A program made the translations under genes and the position numbers. 20,060 bases of DNA from Flavobacteriaceae bacterium (GTDB lineage: Bacteria; Bacteroidota; Bacteroidia; Flavobacteriales; Flavobacteriaceae), in assembly GCA_002711185.1 (NCBI GenBank), contig PAHL01000024.1:1-20060 (forward strand), written 5' to 3'. The notes beneath the pieces were generated by a model. The model worked only from the letters and a program-made list of their open reading frames with translations. It was not told the origin of the DNA and made no database searches. Positions 1 through 8,302 of the stretch are shown piece after piece (position 1 is the first letter of the stretch; the number at the start of each line of letters is the position of its first letter).

Positions 1-1071
1 AAGCCTCTTTATGTAACAAATACATTGGATACAATTTTATATAACTTTCAAAATTTGCGTGAAGATAAATACCAAATAATCGCAATTAAAGACTATGGTA
101 AAAATTATTTCTATGATCAAGGTGTAGATAAAATTGGATTCGTTAGTGATACAGTTGATCTTCCTGGGGATACCTTATTTGACTTTAGATTATTTAAAGA
201 AGATTTTAACTTTAGATGGGAAAGACCTCAATACGTTAATGATCATCATATTAGATTTCCTTACTATGGAATTCCAGAAATAAATCCAATAAAATTGGTT
301 ACCCCAGTACCAAAAAAATTTAAAACATTAATAACCAAAGAAAAAAATAAAGACACATTGAATTTTTGGTTTCCAGAAATTGAGGCAGATTCATTACAGT
401 TTGAACTCAAAACTAAAGACACAATAATTAAAACAAATGTTGTTTTTTATAGACCGGAGTTAGATTCCTTTTATATTACCCCCGTTCAAAATAATTTATT
501 TGACCTTAACGACACATTAAGATTTAATAGCTCTTTACCATTATCCAAGATTAATTCAAAATTTATAAGTCTTCAAAATAAAGATTCTGTTGAAATCCCA
601 TTTGAATCTAGTATTAATAAAAACAAAGACTTAGCATATTTATTTTTCAAAACTGAACCAAACGACAAATATGACATTGAATTACTTCCTCAGACATTTA
701 TAGATTTTTGGGGAAGTACTAATGATACAATTAAGTTAAAATTAACAACTAAATCCCAAGACTCTTATGGTATAATTAATATTCAACTTAATTGGAAAAT
801 TAAAAAACAAAAATTTATTTTAGAACTTATAAATGATAAAAATGAGGTTTCAAAAAGAATTTCTAAAAGTAATTTAATCGATCTTTATAAATTTGAAAAT
901 TTGAATCCTGGAAATTATAAAGTAAGATTAATTTTTGATGAAAATGATAATCAAAAATGGGATTCGGGAAACTATTTAAAAAAAATCCAGCCCGAAAAAG
1001 TTATTTATTTAGATGAAGAAATTGAATTAAGAGAGAACTGGGAAGTAAATCAAGTTTTTATTTTAAAATAA
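1..1071 (+). CDS. Ig-like domain-containing protein, C-terminal part (5' end outside window)
   Basis: The frame is open from base 1 (Lys-Pro-Leu-Tyr-Val...) to the TAA at 1069-1071, so 356 residues of a longer protein are visible and its start lies before the window. It resembles a flavobacterial envelope protein that carries an N-terminal SbsA/Big_5-type Ig-like domain followed by several beta-rich segments; that N-terminal domain would be upstream and is not seen here. The visible part is rich in Asp, Asn, Lys and aromatic residues with no membrane segment. Near the C terminus is a calcium-loop-like stretch, Asp-Glu-Asn-Asp-Asn-Gln-Lys-Trp-Asp (about bases 940-963), followed by Gly-Asn-Tyr and a Gln-Pro-Glu motif that I associate with this family. 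The biochemical role is unknown; surface or periplasmic location is inference. Its last 14 bases overlap the 3' end of the convergent amidohydrolase gene. Confidence 0.7.
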   Translation, partial: KPLYVTNTLDTILYNFQNLREDKYQIIAIKDYGKNYFYDQGVDKIGFVSDTVDLPGDTLFDFRLFKEDFNFRWERPQYVNDHHIRFPYYGIPEINPIKLVTPVPKKFKTLITKEKNKDTLNFWFPEIEADSLQFELKTKDTIIKTNVVFYRPELDSFYITPVQNNLFDLNDTLRFNSSLPLSKINSKFISLQNKDSVEIPFESSINKNKDLAYLFFKTEPNDKYDIELLPQTFIDFWGSTNDTIKLKLTTKSQDSYGIINIQLNWKIKKQKFILELINDKNEVSKRISKSNLIDLYKFENLNPGNYKVRLIFDENDNQKWDSGNYLKKIQPEKVIYLDEEIELRENWEVNQVFILK

Positions 1072-1834
1072 AATTGTCTTTGTCGTCAAGAAAAGGAAGA
1101 TCATTTCTTTTTAATTGAATGAATTCTTTGTCCAAAATAAAGCTATGAATTCCAGGCTCATCTTTTAAATCACAAATTTTTTTACCAAAAAGATCAATTG
1201 CCAAAGAATGTCCTGGGTAATAGTTATTGTTTTTATCTTTTCCTAATCTATTTACACCTACACAATAACACATGTTTTCGATAGCTCTAGAGACTAATAA
1301 ATTATCCCATGCATTTATTCTAGGTGAAGGCCAATTTGCGACATATATTAATAAATCGTAATCATGAATATTCCTTGACCAAACTGGAAATCTTAAATCA
1401 TAACAAACTCTCAGTAGTATTTTCCAGCCTTTATATTTTACTAGTCCTGTATTATTTCCTGAACAATACGAATTACCTTCTCCAACTAAATTAAATGTAT
1501 GTCTTTTATCATAAAATTGAATATTTCCGTTAGGTTCTATAAAAATGAAACGATTATAATAACAACTAGCTTCTTTTATTATTAAACTTCCGCAAATTGC
1601 AGAATTTACTGTTTTTGAAAGTTTCATTATAGAGTTTATTGTTTCACCATCCATGGTCTCCGCTACTTCATTAGGATTCATAGTAAACCCTGTGGTAAAC
1701 ATCTCAGGAAGAATAAATAAATCTGTTTTTTTTTGATGATTACTGATTATATTCTCAAATAATTTTATGTTGGACTTTGGCTTTCTCCAAAATAAATCCG
1801 CCTGAATTAGAGCAATAGATAGTTTAGATGACAT
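1058..1834 (-). CDS. Nitrilase-superfamily amidohydrolase, omega-amidase (YafV/NIT2) type
   Basis: This 258-residue cytosolic enzyme has the carbon-nitrogen hydrolase fold and the three catalytic residues of the superfamily: Glu44 in Leu-Pro-Glu-Met-Phe, Lys110 in Tyr-Asp-Lys-Arg-His, and the nucleophile Cys144 in Val-Cys-Tyr-Asp-Leu-Arg-Phe-Pro. The Glu-Met-Phe-Thr-Thr-Gly-Phe and Arg-Phe-Pro-Val-Trp surroundings and the short length are typical of the omega-amidase/YafV branch. Members of that branch hydrolyse alpha-ketoglutaramate or alpha-ketosuccinamate to the 2-oxoacid and ammonia (methionine salvage and transamination repair). Exact substrate is inferred from family only. It begins at an ATG 30 bases after the sdhB stop and is likely the last gene of the sdhCAB transcript. 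Its 3' end overlaps the convergent upstream gene by 14 bases. Confidence 0.85.
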   Translation of the reverse strand: MSSKLSIALIQADLFWRKPKSNIKLFENIISNHQKKTDLFILPEMFTTGFTMNPNEVAETMDGETINSIMKLSKTVNSAICGSLIIKEASCYYNRFIFIEPNGNIQFYDKRHTFNLVGEGNSYCSGNNTGLVKYKGWKILLRVCYDLRFPVWSRNIHDYDLLIYVANWPSPRINAWDNLLVSRAIENMCYCVGVNRLGKDKNNNYYPGHSLAIDLFGKKICDLKDEPGIHSFILDKEFIQLKRNDLPFLDDKDNFILK

Positions 1835-1864
1835 AATAAGGTATCCTAATAAAGATAAGGTTTA

Positions 1865-2608
1865 TCACTTTAATGAAGCCTTGAGCATTTCTCTATTCAT
1901 TCTGGCTATATTCTCAATTGAAATCCCTTTTGGACATTCTACTTCACAGGCACCGGTATTAGTACAATTTCCGAATCCTTCTTCGTCCATTTGATTGACC
2001 ATGTTTAAAACTCTATCAGTTGCTTCAACTTTTCCTTGAGGCAATAAAGAATATTGAGAAACTTTTGCAGATACAAAGAGCATAGCTGACGCATTTTTAC
2101 AGCTTGCTACGCAGGCTCCACAACCTATGCATGTTGCTGCATCAAAAGCGCGATCAGCATCGTTTTTTTCTATAGGAATTGAGTTTGCATCTTGAGTATT
2201 ACCTGATGTATTAACACTTATAAATCCGCCAGCTTGCTGTATTCTGTCAAATGAAGATCTATCAACAACTAAATCTTTAATAACTGGAAATGCATTTGCT
2301 CTAAAGGGTTCAATAGTAATTGTTTGACCGTTTTTAAACTTTCTCATGTGTAATTGACAAGTTGTAACTAATCTATCTGGACCGTGAGCTTCACCATTTA
2401 TAAACATTGAACACATCCCACATATCCCCTCTCTACAATCATGATCAAAAGCAATTGGATCCTGGTCCTTCCCTATTAATTCATTATTTAGAACATCCAT
2501 CATTTCTAGAAAAGACATATCGGGGGAAATATCTGAAATGTTATATGTTACCATTTTACCCTTTGAATTAGAGTTTTGTTGACGCCAAACTTTAAGTTTT
2601 AAATTCAT
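1865..2608 (-). CDS. sdhB: Succinate dehydrogenase/fumarate reductase iron-sulfur subunit
   Basis: The 247-residue electron-transfer subunit of complex II passes electrons from the FAD of SdhA to the membrane quinone site. All cluster ligands are visible. Cys58, Cys63, Cys66 and Cys84 bind the [2Fe-2S] centre. Cys160, Cys163, Cys166 and Cys225 fit the [4Fe-4S] centre, and Cys170, Cys215 and Cys221 fit the [3Fe-4S] centre, following the usual family assignment. There is an N-terminal ferredoxin domain (about residues 1-110) and a C-terminal helical ferredoxin domain (about 145-240). The ATG lies 4 bases after the sdhA stop, so the two genes are co-transcribed and probably translationally coupled. 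Length and layout match the Bacteroidota type-B enzyme. Confidence 0.97.
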   Translation of the reverse strand: MNLKLKVWRQQNSNSKGKMVTYNISDISPDMSFLEMMDVLNNELIGKDQDPIAFDHDCREGICGMCSMFINGEAHGPDRLVTTCQLHMRKFKNGQTITIEPFRANAFPVIKDLVVDRSSFDRIQQAGGFISVNTSGNTQDANSIPIEKNDADRAFDAATCIGCGACVASCKNASAMLFVSAKVSQYSLLPQGKVEATDRVLNMVNQMDEEGFGNCTNTGACEVECPKGISIENIARMNREMLKASLK

Positions 2609-2612
2609 TTTT

Positions 2613-4616
2613 TTATTTATAAGATCTGGTTTTAACCTCTATTTCTTGATAATATAGCATTTCTTTAACAAGTTCTGCATCAGAAGGTTCTCCATTATAC
2701 TTCCATGCAGATACAAAGTTAAAATAATCATCATCCCTTAAAGCTTCTCCCTCAGGTGTTTGTGATTCCTCTCTAAAATGTCCCCCGCAAGATTCGGTCC
2801 TTTCCAATGCATCCTTAGCAAAAAGTTCTCCAAGCTCAAGAAAGTCAGCTACTCTTCCAGCTTTGGAAAGTTCTTCATTAAATCCATCTAATTTTCCAGG
2901 AACTTTTACATTTTCATAAAAATCCTTTCTAAGAGATTTTATACTATCCATAGCCTGTTTGAGCTCTTTTTCATTTCTTGACATTCCACATTGATTCCAC
3001 ATAATCTTTCCTAGTTTTTTGTGGTAATAATCGACAGAGTTCTTTCCTTTATTGTATATAAATTTTGCTAATCTAACCCTAATCTCTTCTTCTGCAGTCA
3101 CAAATTCAGGAGCATCCGTAGAAATTTTTCCTGTTCTAATATCTTCTGATAAATAGTCCCCGATTGTATAAGGCAGAACAAAATATCCATCTGCTAGCCC
3201 TTGCATCAGAGCTGATGCACCAAGTCTATTTGCTCCATGATCAGAAAAATTAGCCTCTCCAATGGCATAACATCCGGGAATAGATGTCATCAGATTATAA
3301 TCTACCCAAACACCTCCCATTGTGTAATGAACAGCTGGGTAAATCATCATGGGAGTTTCATAGGGATTTTGATCGACAATTTTTTCATACATCTGAAATA
3401 AATTTCCATATTTGGAACGAACTATTTCTTGACCTAATTTTTTTACAAGATTATTATCATTTTCATTTAATCCTTTCACATGCGCTTCTTCCTTACCATA
3501 CCTATATATTGCTGAGGTAAAATCTAGAAAAACTGCTTCACCTGTTTTGTTAACACCGTAACCAGCATCACATCTTTCTTTTGCTGCCCTCGAAGCAACA
3601 TCTCTGGGGACAAGATTACCAAAAGCTGGGTATCTTCTTTCAAGATAATAATCTCGATTCTCTTCACTAATATCTATTGGATTCAATTTTCCTTCTCTTA
3701 CAAGAATAACATCCTCTAAATTCTTTGGAACCCATATTCTGCCATCATTACGCAAAGACTCTGACATTAGAGTTAATTTAGATTGGTGGTCACCTGAAAC
3801 TGGTATACATGTTGGGTGAATTTGAGTAAAACATGGATTTGCAAAAAAGGCACCTCTTTTATGAATTTTCCATGCTGCAGTTACGTTTGAACCCATTGCA
3901 TTAGTCGATAAAAAAAATACATTTCCATATCCTCCTGATGCAATTACAACTGCATGAGCACCATGTCTTTCTAATTTACCATTAATTAGGTTTCTAGTAA
4001 TAATTCCTCTAGCTTTTCCTTTAACTAAAACTAAATCCATCATCTCATGACGACTATACATTTTGATTTTTCCTCTACCAATTTGACGATTCATTGCCGA
4101 ATAAGCACCAAGAAGTAATTGCTGTCCGGTCTGACCTTTTGCATAAAATGTTCTAGAGACTTGGACTCCTCCAAATGATCTATTATCTAATAACCCTCCA
4201 TAATCTCTTGCAAAAGGTACTCCTTGAGCAACACATTGATCAATGATGTTTGACGAAACTTCTGCCAGCCTGTATACATTTGCTTCTCTAGATCGATAGT
4301 CTCCACCTTTTATGGTATCGTAAAAAAGTCTGTATGTTGAGTCTCCGTCTCCTTGATAATTTTTTGCAGCATTTATTCCTCCTTGTGCAGCAATTGAATG
4401 AGCCCTTCTTGGAGAATCTTGAAAACAAAAGGCCTTCACATTATATCCTAACTCTGCCAATGTTGCTGCAGCTGATGCTCCAGCCAATCCAGTTCCTACC
4501 ACAATAATATCAATTAGCCTTTTGTTAGCAGGACTAACCAAATTGACTTTACTTTTATGGTTTGTCCATTTATTTGAAAGGTTGCCATCAGGTATTTTTG
4601 AATCGATTTTTGTCAT
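2613..4616 (-). CDS. sdhA: Succinate dehydrogenase/fumarate reductase flavoprotein subunit
   Basis: This 667-residue catalytic subunit of complex II oxidises succinate to fumarate in the citric acid cycle, or works in reverse, on the cytoplasmic side of the membrane. The N terminus carries the dinucleotide-binding motif Gly-Thr-Gly-Leu-Ala-Gly at residues 41-46. His73 in Arg-Ala-His-Ser-Ile-Ala-Ala-Gln-Gly-Gly is the expected site of covalent FAD attachment. His267 (His-Pro-Thr), Glu286/Arg289 and Arg338 (Val-Pro-Arg-Asp-Val-Ala-Ser-Arg) fit the dicarboxylate-binding and proton-transfer residues of the family. Arg-Leu-Gly-Ala-Ser-Ala-Leu near the C-terminal half is the second flavin contact. 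The start ATG is 3 bases after the sdhC stop and the gene ends 4 bases before sdhB, so it is the middle gene of sdhCAB. Confidence 0.97.
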   Translation of the reverse strand: MTKIDSKIPDGNLSNKWTNHKSKVNLVSPANKRLIDIIVVGTGLAGASAAATLAELGYNVKAFCFQDSPRRAHSIAAQGGINAAKNYQGDGDSTYRLFYDTIKGGDYRSREANVYRLAEVSSNIIDQCVAQGVPFARDYGGLLDNRSFGGVQVSRTFYAKGQTGQQLLLGAYSAMNRQIGRGKIKMYSRHEMMDLVLVKGKARGIITRNLINGKLERHGAHAVVIASGGYGNVFFLSTNAMGSNVTAAWKIHKRGAFFANPCFTQIHPTCIPVSGDHQSKLTLMSESLRNDGRIWVPKNLEDVILVREGKLNPIDISEENRDYYLERRYPAFGNLVPRDVASRAAKERCDAGYGVNKTGEAVFLDFTSAIYRYGKEEAHVKGLNENDNNLVKKLGQEIVRSKYGNLFQMYEKIVDQNPYETPMMIYPAVHYTMGGVWVDYNLMTSIPGCYAIGEANFSDHGANRLGASALMQGLADGYFVLPYTIGDYLSEDIRTGKISTDAPEFVTAEEEIRVRLAKFIYNKGKNSVDYYHKKLGKIMWNQCGMSRNEKELKQAMDSIKSLRKDFYENVKVPGKLDGFNEELSKAGRVADFLELGELFAKDALERTESCGGHFREESQTPEGEALRDDDYFNFVSAWKYNGEPSDAELVKEMLYYQEIEVKTRSYK

Positions 4617-4619
4617 TGC

Positions 4620-5270
4620 CTAACTATTTATATAATGATAAATTGCTATGTAAACAAAACCAACTGGAATTAAAACTGAAAAAGCAGTTGTAAACTTATT
4701 TATTACAATCGAGAACTTATTATTGAGTCCAACCGATTGGAATGATGAACTAAATCCGTGATATAAATGAAGTCCTAAAAAAATAAAAGATAATGAATAA
4801 AGAGATACTCTAATTGGACTATGAAACTTGTGGACTAGTTCATGATAATATCTATTTGGATCCTCTGGTAATATTTCTATGTATTTATAGTTTATCTCCG
4901 GGATCCAAAAATCATAAAAATGAAGCCCTAAAAATGAAAGAATTACCAATCCCGATACAATCATATTTCTTGATGTCCAATCAGCATTCGCTGAACCCTT
5001 GAATGAGACATAAGATACTCTTCTTGATTTTCTATTTTGAATCTCTAATATAAATCCCATAACAAAATGAAAAACTACACCAAAGATCAGTATGGGTTGT
5101 AATACGAATTGAACTAAAGGATTTGTTCCCATAAAATGAGACAAAAAATTAAAGGTTTCTTCGCTAAAAACTGATGTTATGTTAATTGTGAAATGTTGGG
5201 CAAGAAAAACAACTAAAAACAACCCAGAAAGTGCCATAGCAACCTTTCGTAAAATTGATGTTAAATACAT
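4620..5270 (-). CDS. sdhC: Succinate dehydrogenase cytochrome b subunit, single-chain type-B anchor
   Basis: This 216-residue membrane protein anchors SdhAB and carries the haem and menaquinone sites. Five hydrophobic segments can be read (about residues 10-30, 52-75, 101-120, 153-172 and 188-212), as expected for the one-chain, two-haem cytochrome b of Bacteroidota; no separate sdhD is present. Histidines placed in or near the helices, His26, His68, His117, His143/147 and His168, include the likely haem ligands; which pairs bind each haem is inference. The chosen ATG is preceded by an AT-rich stretch rather than a strong Shine-Dalgarno, usual for this phylum. A promoter candidate lies just upstream at 5293-5323, so this is the first gene of the operon. 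Confidence 0.92.
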   Translation of the reverse strand: MYLTSILRKVAMALSGLFLVVFLAQHFTINITSVFSEETFNFLSHFMGTNPLVQFVLQPILIFGVVFHFVMGFILEIQNRKSRRVSYVSFKGSANADWTSRNMIVSGLVILSFLGLHFYDFWIPEINYKYIEILPEDPNRYYHELVHKFHSPIRVSLYSLSFIFLGLHLYHGFSSSFQSVGLNNKFSIVINKFTTAFSVLIPVGFVYIAIYHYINS

Positions 5271-5292
5271 ATAAATTACTTCAAAACTTAGG

Positions 5293-5323
5293 CAAAATTA
5301 AGTCACAAACACTAGACCACCAA
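5293..5323 (-). promoter_or_regulatory. Candidate Bacteroidota-type promoter for sdhCAB
   Basis: On the minus strand a TTG (plus-strand bases 5321-5323) is followed after 20 bases by TAATTTTG (5293-5300), matching the phylum's -33 TTG and -7 TAnnTTTG elements. Transcription would start near 5287, leaving a short leader of roughly 17 bases before the sdhC ATG. It sits in the 94-base gap between sdhC and the 3' end of the repeat-protein gene. The match is by eye only and AT-rich DNA gives chance hits. Confidence 0.45.
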
Positions 5324-5364
5324 CACAGATAAGTTATTTTTAATCATTCTTCATAATAATTTCT

Positions 5365-8214
5365 TCATTCGCTCTTTATCGTAAATTTATACTCTTGTTC
5401 TTTTTGACCTCTTTTTATTTTTAAACTATAATTTCCGGGGGTTAAATAATAAAAGTTATCATCACCCAAATGAATTTTATTTTTCTTTTTTTTATATTTT
5501 TTATGAATTAAATTATGTCTAAGATTATAATTTATGGTATTAAATCCTTTGTCCAAGGAATAAGTTTTCTCGAAAACCTTACCTCCAGAATTTGATGAAA
5601 TAATGATTTGATAATTTCCTTCCTCACTAGTCCATAATTCCCAATTTACTGATGGAATATTAAAATCAGCCCAAACTCTTCCTTTTTTTCCCCATGATTT
5701 TGAATATTTAATATCATTAATATCAAAAAAATAAATAGACTTATTAATTATATCTGAGTTTAAACTCTGAATATTTTTAAGACTGGTTTTATAAATTGAC
5801 CTTCCATGTGTCCCAATTAATAAATCATTTTCTTTTTCTTGAATAACTATATCATGCACAGCAGCAGTCGTTAGACCACTTTTAAAAGCTTCCCATGATT
5901 TTCCAAGATCTATTGATATATAAGTTCCAATGTCAGTACCTACATATAAAATATCTTTATTTACAGGATCTTCCTTAATCACATTTACAGAACTATTTGG
6001 AAGATTATTAGAAATATTTTTCCATGATTTTCCATAATCATCACTCAAATACAAATATGACTTAAAATCATCCCATCTATATCCGTTTAAGGCAACGTAT
6101 ACCCTGTTCTTTTTATGTTTTGAAGCAATAACTCTGCTTACCCAAAGATTTTTTGGAAAACTATTCGAGATAATACTCCAACTTTCACCGCCATCTTTAG
6201 TGATACTTAATTTTCCATCATCACTTCCAACGTAAATTAATCCAAATTTAAAAATTGATTCATCAAAAGCGGTAATAGTCCCATAAGGCACATTTCCTAT
6301 CCTACCCCCAAAAGTTAGATCGTTAGAAATAGTATTCCACGTCTCTCCTTTATCAAAAGATTGATGTAATTTATTGCTTCCAAGATAAATTATATCTTGA
6401 TTGTGCTTAGAAATTAGTATTGGTGTTTGCCAGTTAAACCTCAAAGGGAGTTCTCCTAATTCATGTTTTGGTTTTATTGGATTTTGATAATTCGAAGATT
6501 TTTTTGATGGATCTAGATTTAGTCTGAAATAGTTCCCAAATTGAAATCCGGTGTAAACAATATTTGAATTTCTTCTATCAATCTGAATTTGCATTCCATC
6601 TCCCCCCATTATAGATTGCCATGGATTTCTTCCTGAAGCCTGCCATCGAGAATCTTCTTTAGAATTATTTGCTCCTTTCCAAACCCCGTTATCTTGCAGC
6701 CCTCCATAAACATTATATGGCTCCTCATAATCAATATTTATAGCATAAAATTGTCCAACATTGGGAGAATTATTTTTGATCCAATTTTTTCCATCATTGT
6801 AGGTTATATTAATACCGCCATCATTTCCATTTATTAAATGACCAGGTTTCTTCGGGTTTATCCAAAGAGCATGATGATCCGAATGAACATTATTTTTGGA
6901 TATGGACTTAAATGATTTACCTCCATTCTCTGACCTAAGTAAAGGAACTCCATATATGTAAATTTTATTTGAATCGTATGGAGCTACATGAATATGTCCA
7001 AAATAATAACCATAACTATAATACAATCCATCCAAAAATCCTTCATGTGTTTTCTTCCAAGTTGATCCCCCATCAATACTTTTGTAAACCTCTGCCCCTA
7101 TAACTGGTGAATCAAAAAGTTGACTATTAGAATCCTCTATGTAGAGAGCAACATCACTTGGTTTAACTTTACCTTCATTTATCATTTCCTTGATTGTCTT
7201 CGCTGTATATTTTTTTGGAAACGAATTTTCTCTTAAAAATTCATTTATTTTTTTATCATCAAGGGATATAAAATCAGAAGCAGACATATTATTAAAGTCA
7301 GATTTTAAGATTCCTTCTTTTAATTCATTTTTTTTCTTTCTTCTAAACTGATTGTCATGAATTGCGTAAATTATATTTTTATCAAAAACTGCTATTCCAA
7401 TTCTTCCAACACCATCCCCCTTAGGAAAACCATTACCTGATTTTGTTATTAATTCCCAGGTTTGACCATAATCAATACTTTTATATATTCCAGAGGATTT
7501 CCCACTTCCTGAAAAATTCCACGCCTTTCTTTCCTTTTCCCAAGTACTAGCATAAATAATTTCAGGACTCTCTGGTACCTGAACCATATCTATTATTCCT
7601 GTTTTGTTATCTACATATAGTGTTTTTTTCCAAGTCTCTCCATTATCTTTTGAAACAAATACTCCCCTTTCTTCTCCTTTAGAATATAATGGGCCTGTAG
7701 ATCCAACTATCACATGTCCTGGTTTTTTAGAATCAATTATTATTTTTCCTATGTGGTGTGTTTCTGATAATCCGTGATGAGTCCATGTTTTCCCATTATT
7801 ATTAGTTTTCAAAATACCTATACCAGCATATGAAGATCTAGAGGAGTTGTTTTCACCAGTTCCAACCCATATTTCTTTTGTTGACCAATTAACTTTAATT
7901 TCACCAATATTTTGAGTTAATGCATTTTCCATAATAGGTATAAAACTAATACCATTATCCTCAGTGTGCCAGATACCTCCCGAAGCATATGCAACATAAA
8001 ACTCGTTTGGGTTTATTGGATTTACATCCACTGCAACTACTCTTCCGCTCATTATTGCGGGTCCTATAGATTCAAAATGAACATTTTTAAACCTGGAGTT
8101 TTTCTGATTATCAATATGAGATTTACTTATTTCATATAAATTAGAATCATTTAAATTGGTTTGAGCCTTTACAAAAAAGCAAACTATAAAGCTTAAAAAA
8201 AAATTTCTTATCAT
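5365..8214 (-). CDS. Secreted Asp-box (BNR/sortilin-like) repeat protein, WD40/YVTN/BNR beta-propeller type
   Basis: This 949-residue exported protein has an N-terminal signal peptide (hydrophobic residues 5-17, probable cleavage near Ala17-Gln18). About eleven Asp-box motifs of the form Asp-x-Gly-x-(S/T)-(W/F) recur from residue 86 (Asp-Asn-Gly-Ile-Ser-Phe) to residue 769 (Asp-Leu-Gly-Lys-Ser-Trp), the layout of paired multi-bladed beta-propellers like those of Vps10/sortilin and the sialidase-related BNR family. Gly-Thr-His-Gly-Arg-Ser-Ile-Tyr (about residues 801-808) closes the last propeller, as is common in the family. A beta-rich tail follows, with a Lys-rich stretch at about 905-913. 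I see neither sialidase catalytic residues nor a type IX secretion sorting domain, so enzyme activity should not be assumed; periplasmic or surface binding is inference. The gene is probably monocistronic. Confidence 0.82.
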   Translation of the reverse strand: MIRNFFLSFIVCFFVKAQTNLNDSNLYEISKSHIDNQKNSRFKNVHFESIGPAIMSGRVVAVDVNPINPNEFYVAYASGGIWHTEDNGISFIPIMENALTQNIGEIKVNWSTKEIWVGTGENNSSRSSYAGIGILKTNNNGKTWTHHGLSETHHIGKIIIDSKKPGHVIVGSTGPLYSKGEERGVFVSKDNGETWKKTLYVDNKTGIIDMVQVPESPEIIYASTWEKERKAWNFSGSGKSSGIYKSIDYGQTWELITKSGNGFPKGDGVGRIGIAVFDKNIIYAIHDNQFRRKKKNELKEGILKSDFNNMSASDFISLDDKKINEFLRENSFPKKYTAKTIKEMINEGKVKPSDVALYIEDSNSQLFDSPVIGAEVYKSIDGGSTWKKTHEGFLDGLYYSYGYYFGHIHVAPYDSNKIYIYGVPLLRSENGGKSFKSISKNNVHSDHHALWINPKKPGHLINGNDGGINITYNDGKNWIKNNSPNVGQFYAINIDYEEPYNVYGGLQDNGVWKGANNSKEDSRWQASGRNPWQSIMGGDGMQIQIDRRNSNIVYTGFQFGNYFRLNLDPSKKSSNYQNPIKPKHELGELPLRFNWQTPILISKHNQDIIYLGSNKLHQSFDKGETWNTISNDLTFGGRIGNVPYGTITAFDESIFKFGLIYVGSDDGKLSITKDGGESWSIISNSFPKNLWVSRVIASKHKKNRVYVALNGYRWDDFKSYLYLSDDYGKSWKNISNNLPNSSVNVIKEDPVNKDILYVGTDIGTYISIDLGKSWEAFKSGLTTAAVHDIVIQEKENDLLIGTHGRSIYKTSLKNIQSLNSDIINKSIYFFDINDIKYSKSWGKKGRVWADFNIPSVNWELWTSEEGNYQIIISSNSGGKVFEKTYSLDKGFNTINYNLRHNLIHKKYKKKKNKIHLGDDNFYYLTPGNYSLKIKRGQKEQEYKFTIKSE

Positions 8215-8302
8215 AACATTGATTAAATTCGTTTGTGTTAAATTAATAAAAAATTGATAACATTATTTTGTTTAAAAAGACATTATCTTAGTCAATAAAA
8301 AA

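Noticed and set aside
3284..3520. Open frame on the plus strand within sdhA
   Set aside because: It lies wholly antisense to the well-supported sdhA coding sequence and shows no recognisable protein features.
4814..5002. Short plus-strand open frame within sdhC
   Set aside because: Antisense to the sdhC membrane-helix coding region; composition looks like a complement shadow.
8215..8302. Promoter boxes for the repeat-protein gene and the Xaa-Pro aminopeptidase gene
   Set aside because: The gap must hold promoters, but candidates such as TATTTTG (8264-8270) and TATCTTAG (8284-8291) have mismatched boxes or wrong spacing to a TTG.
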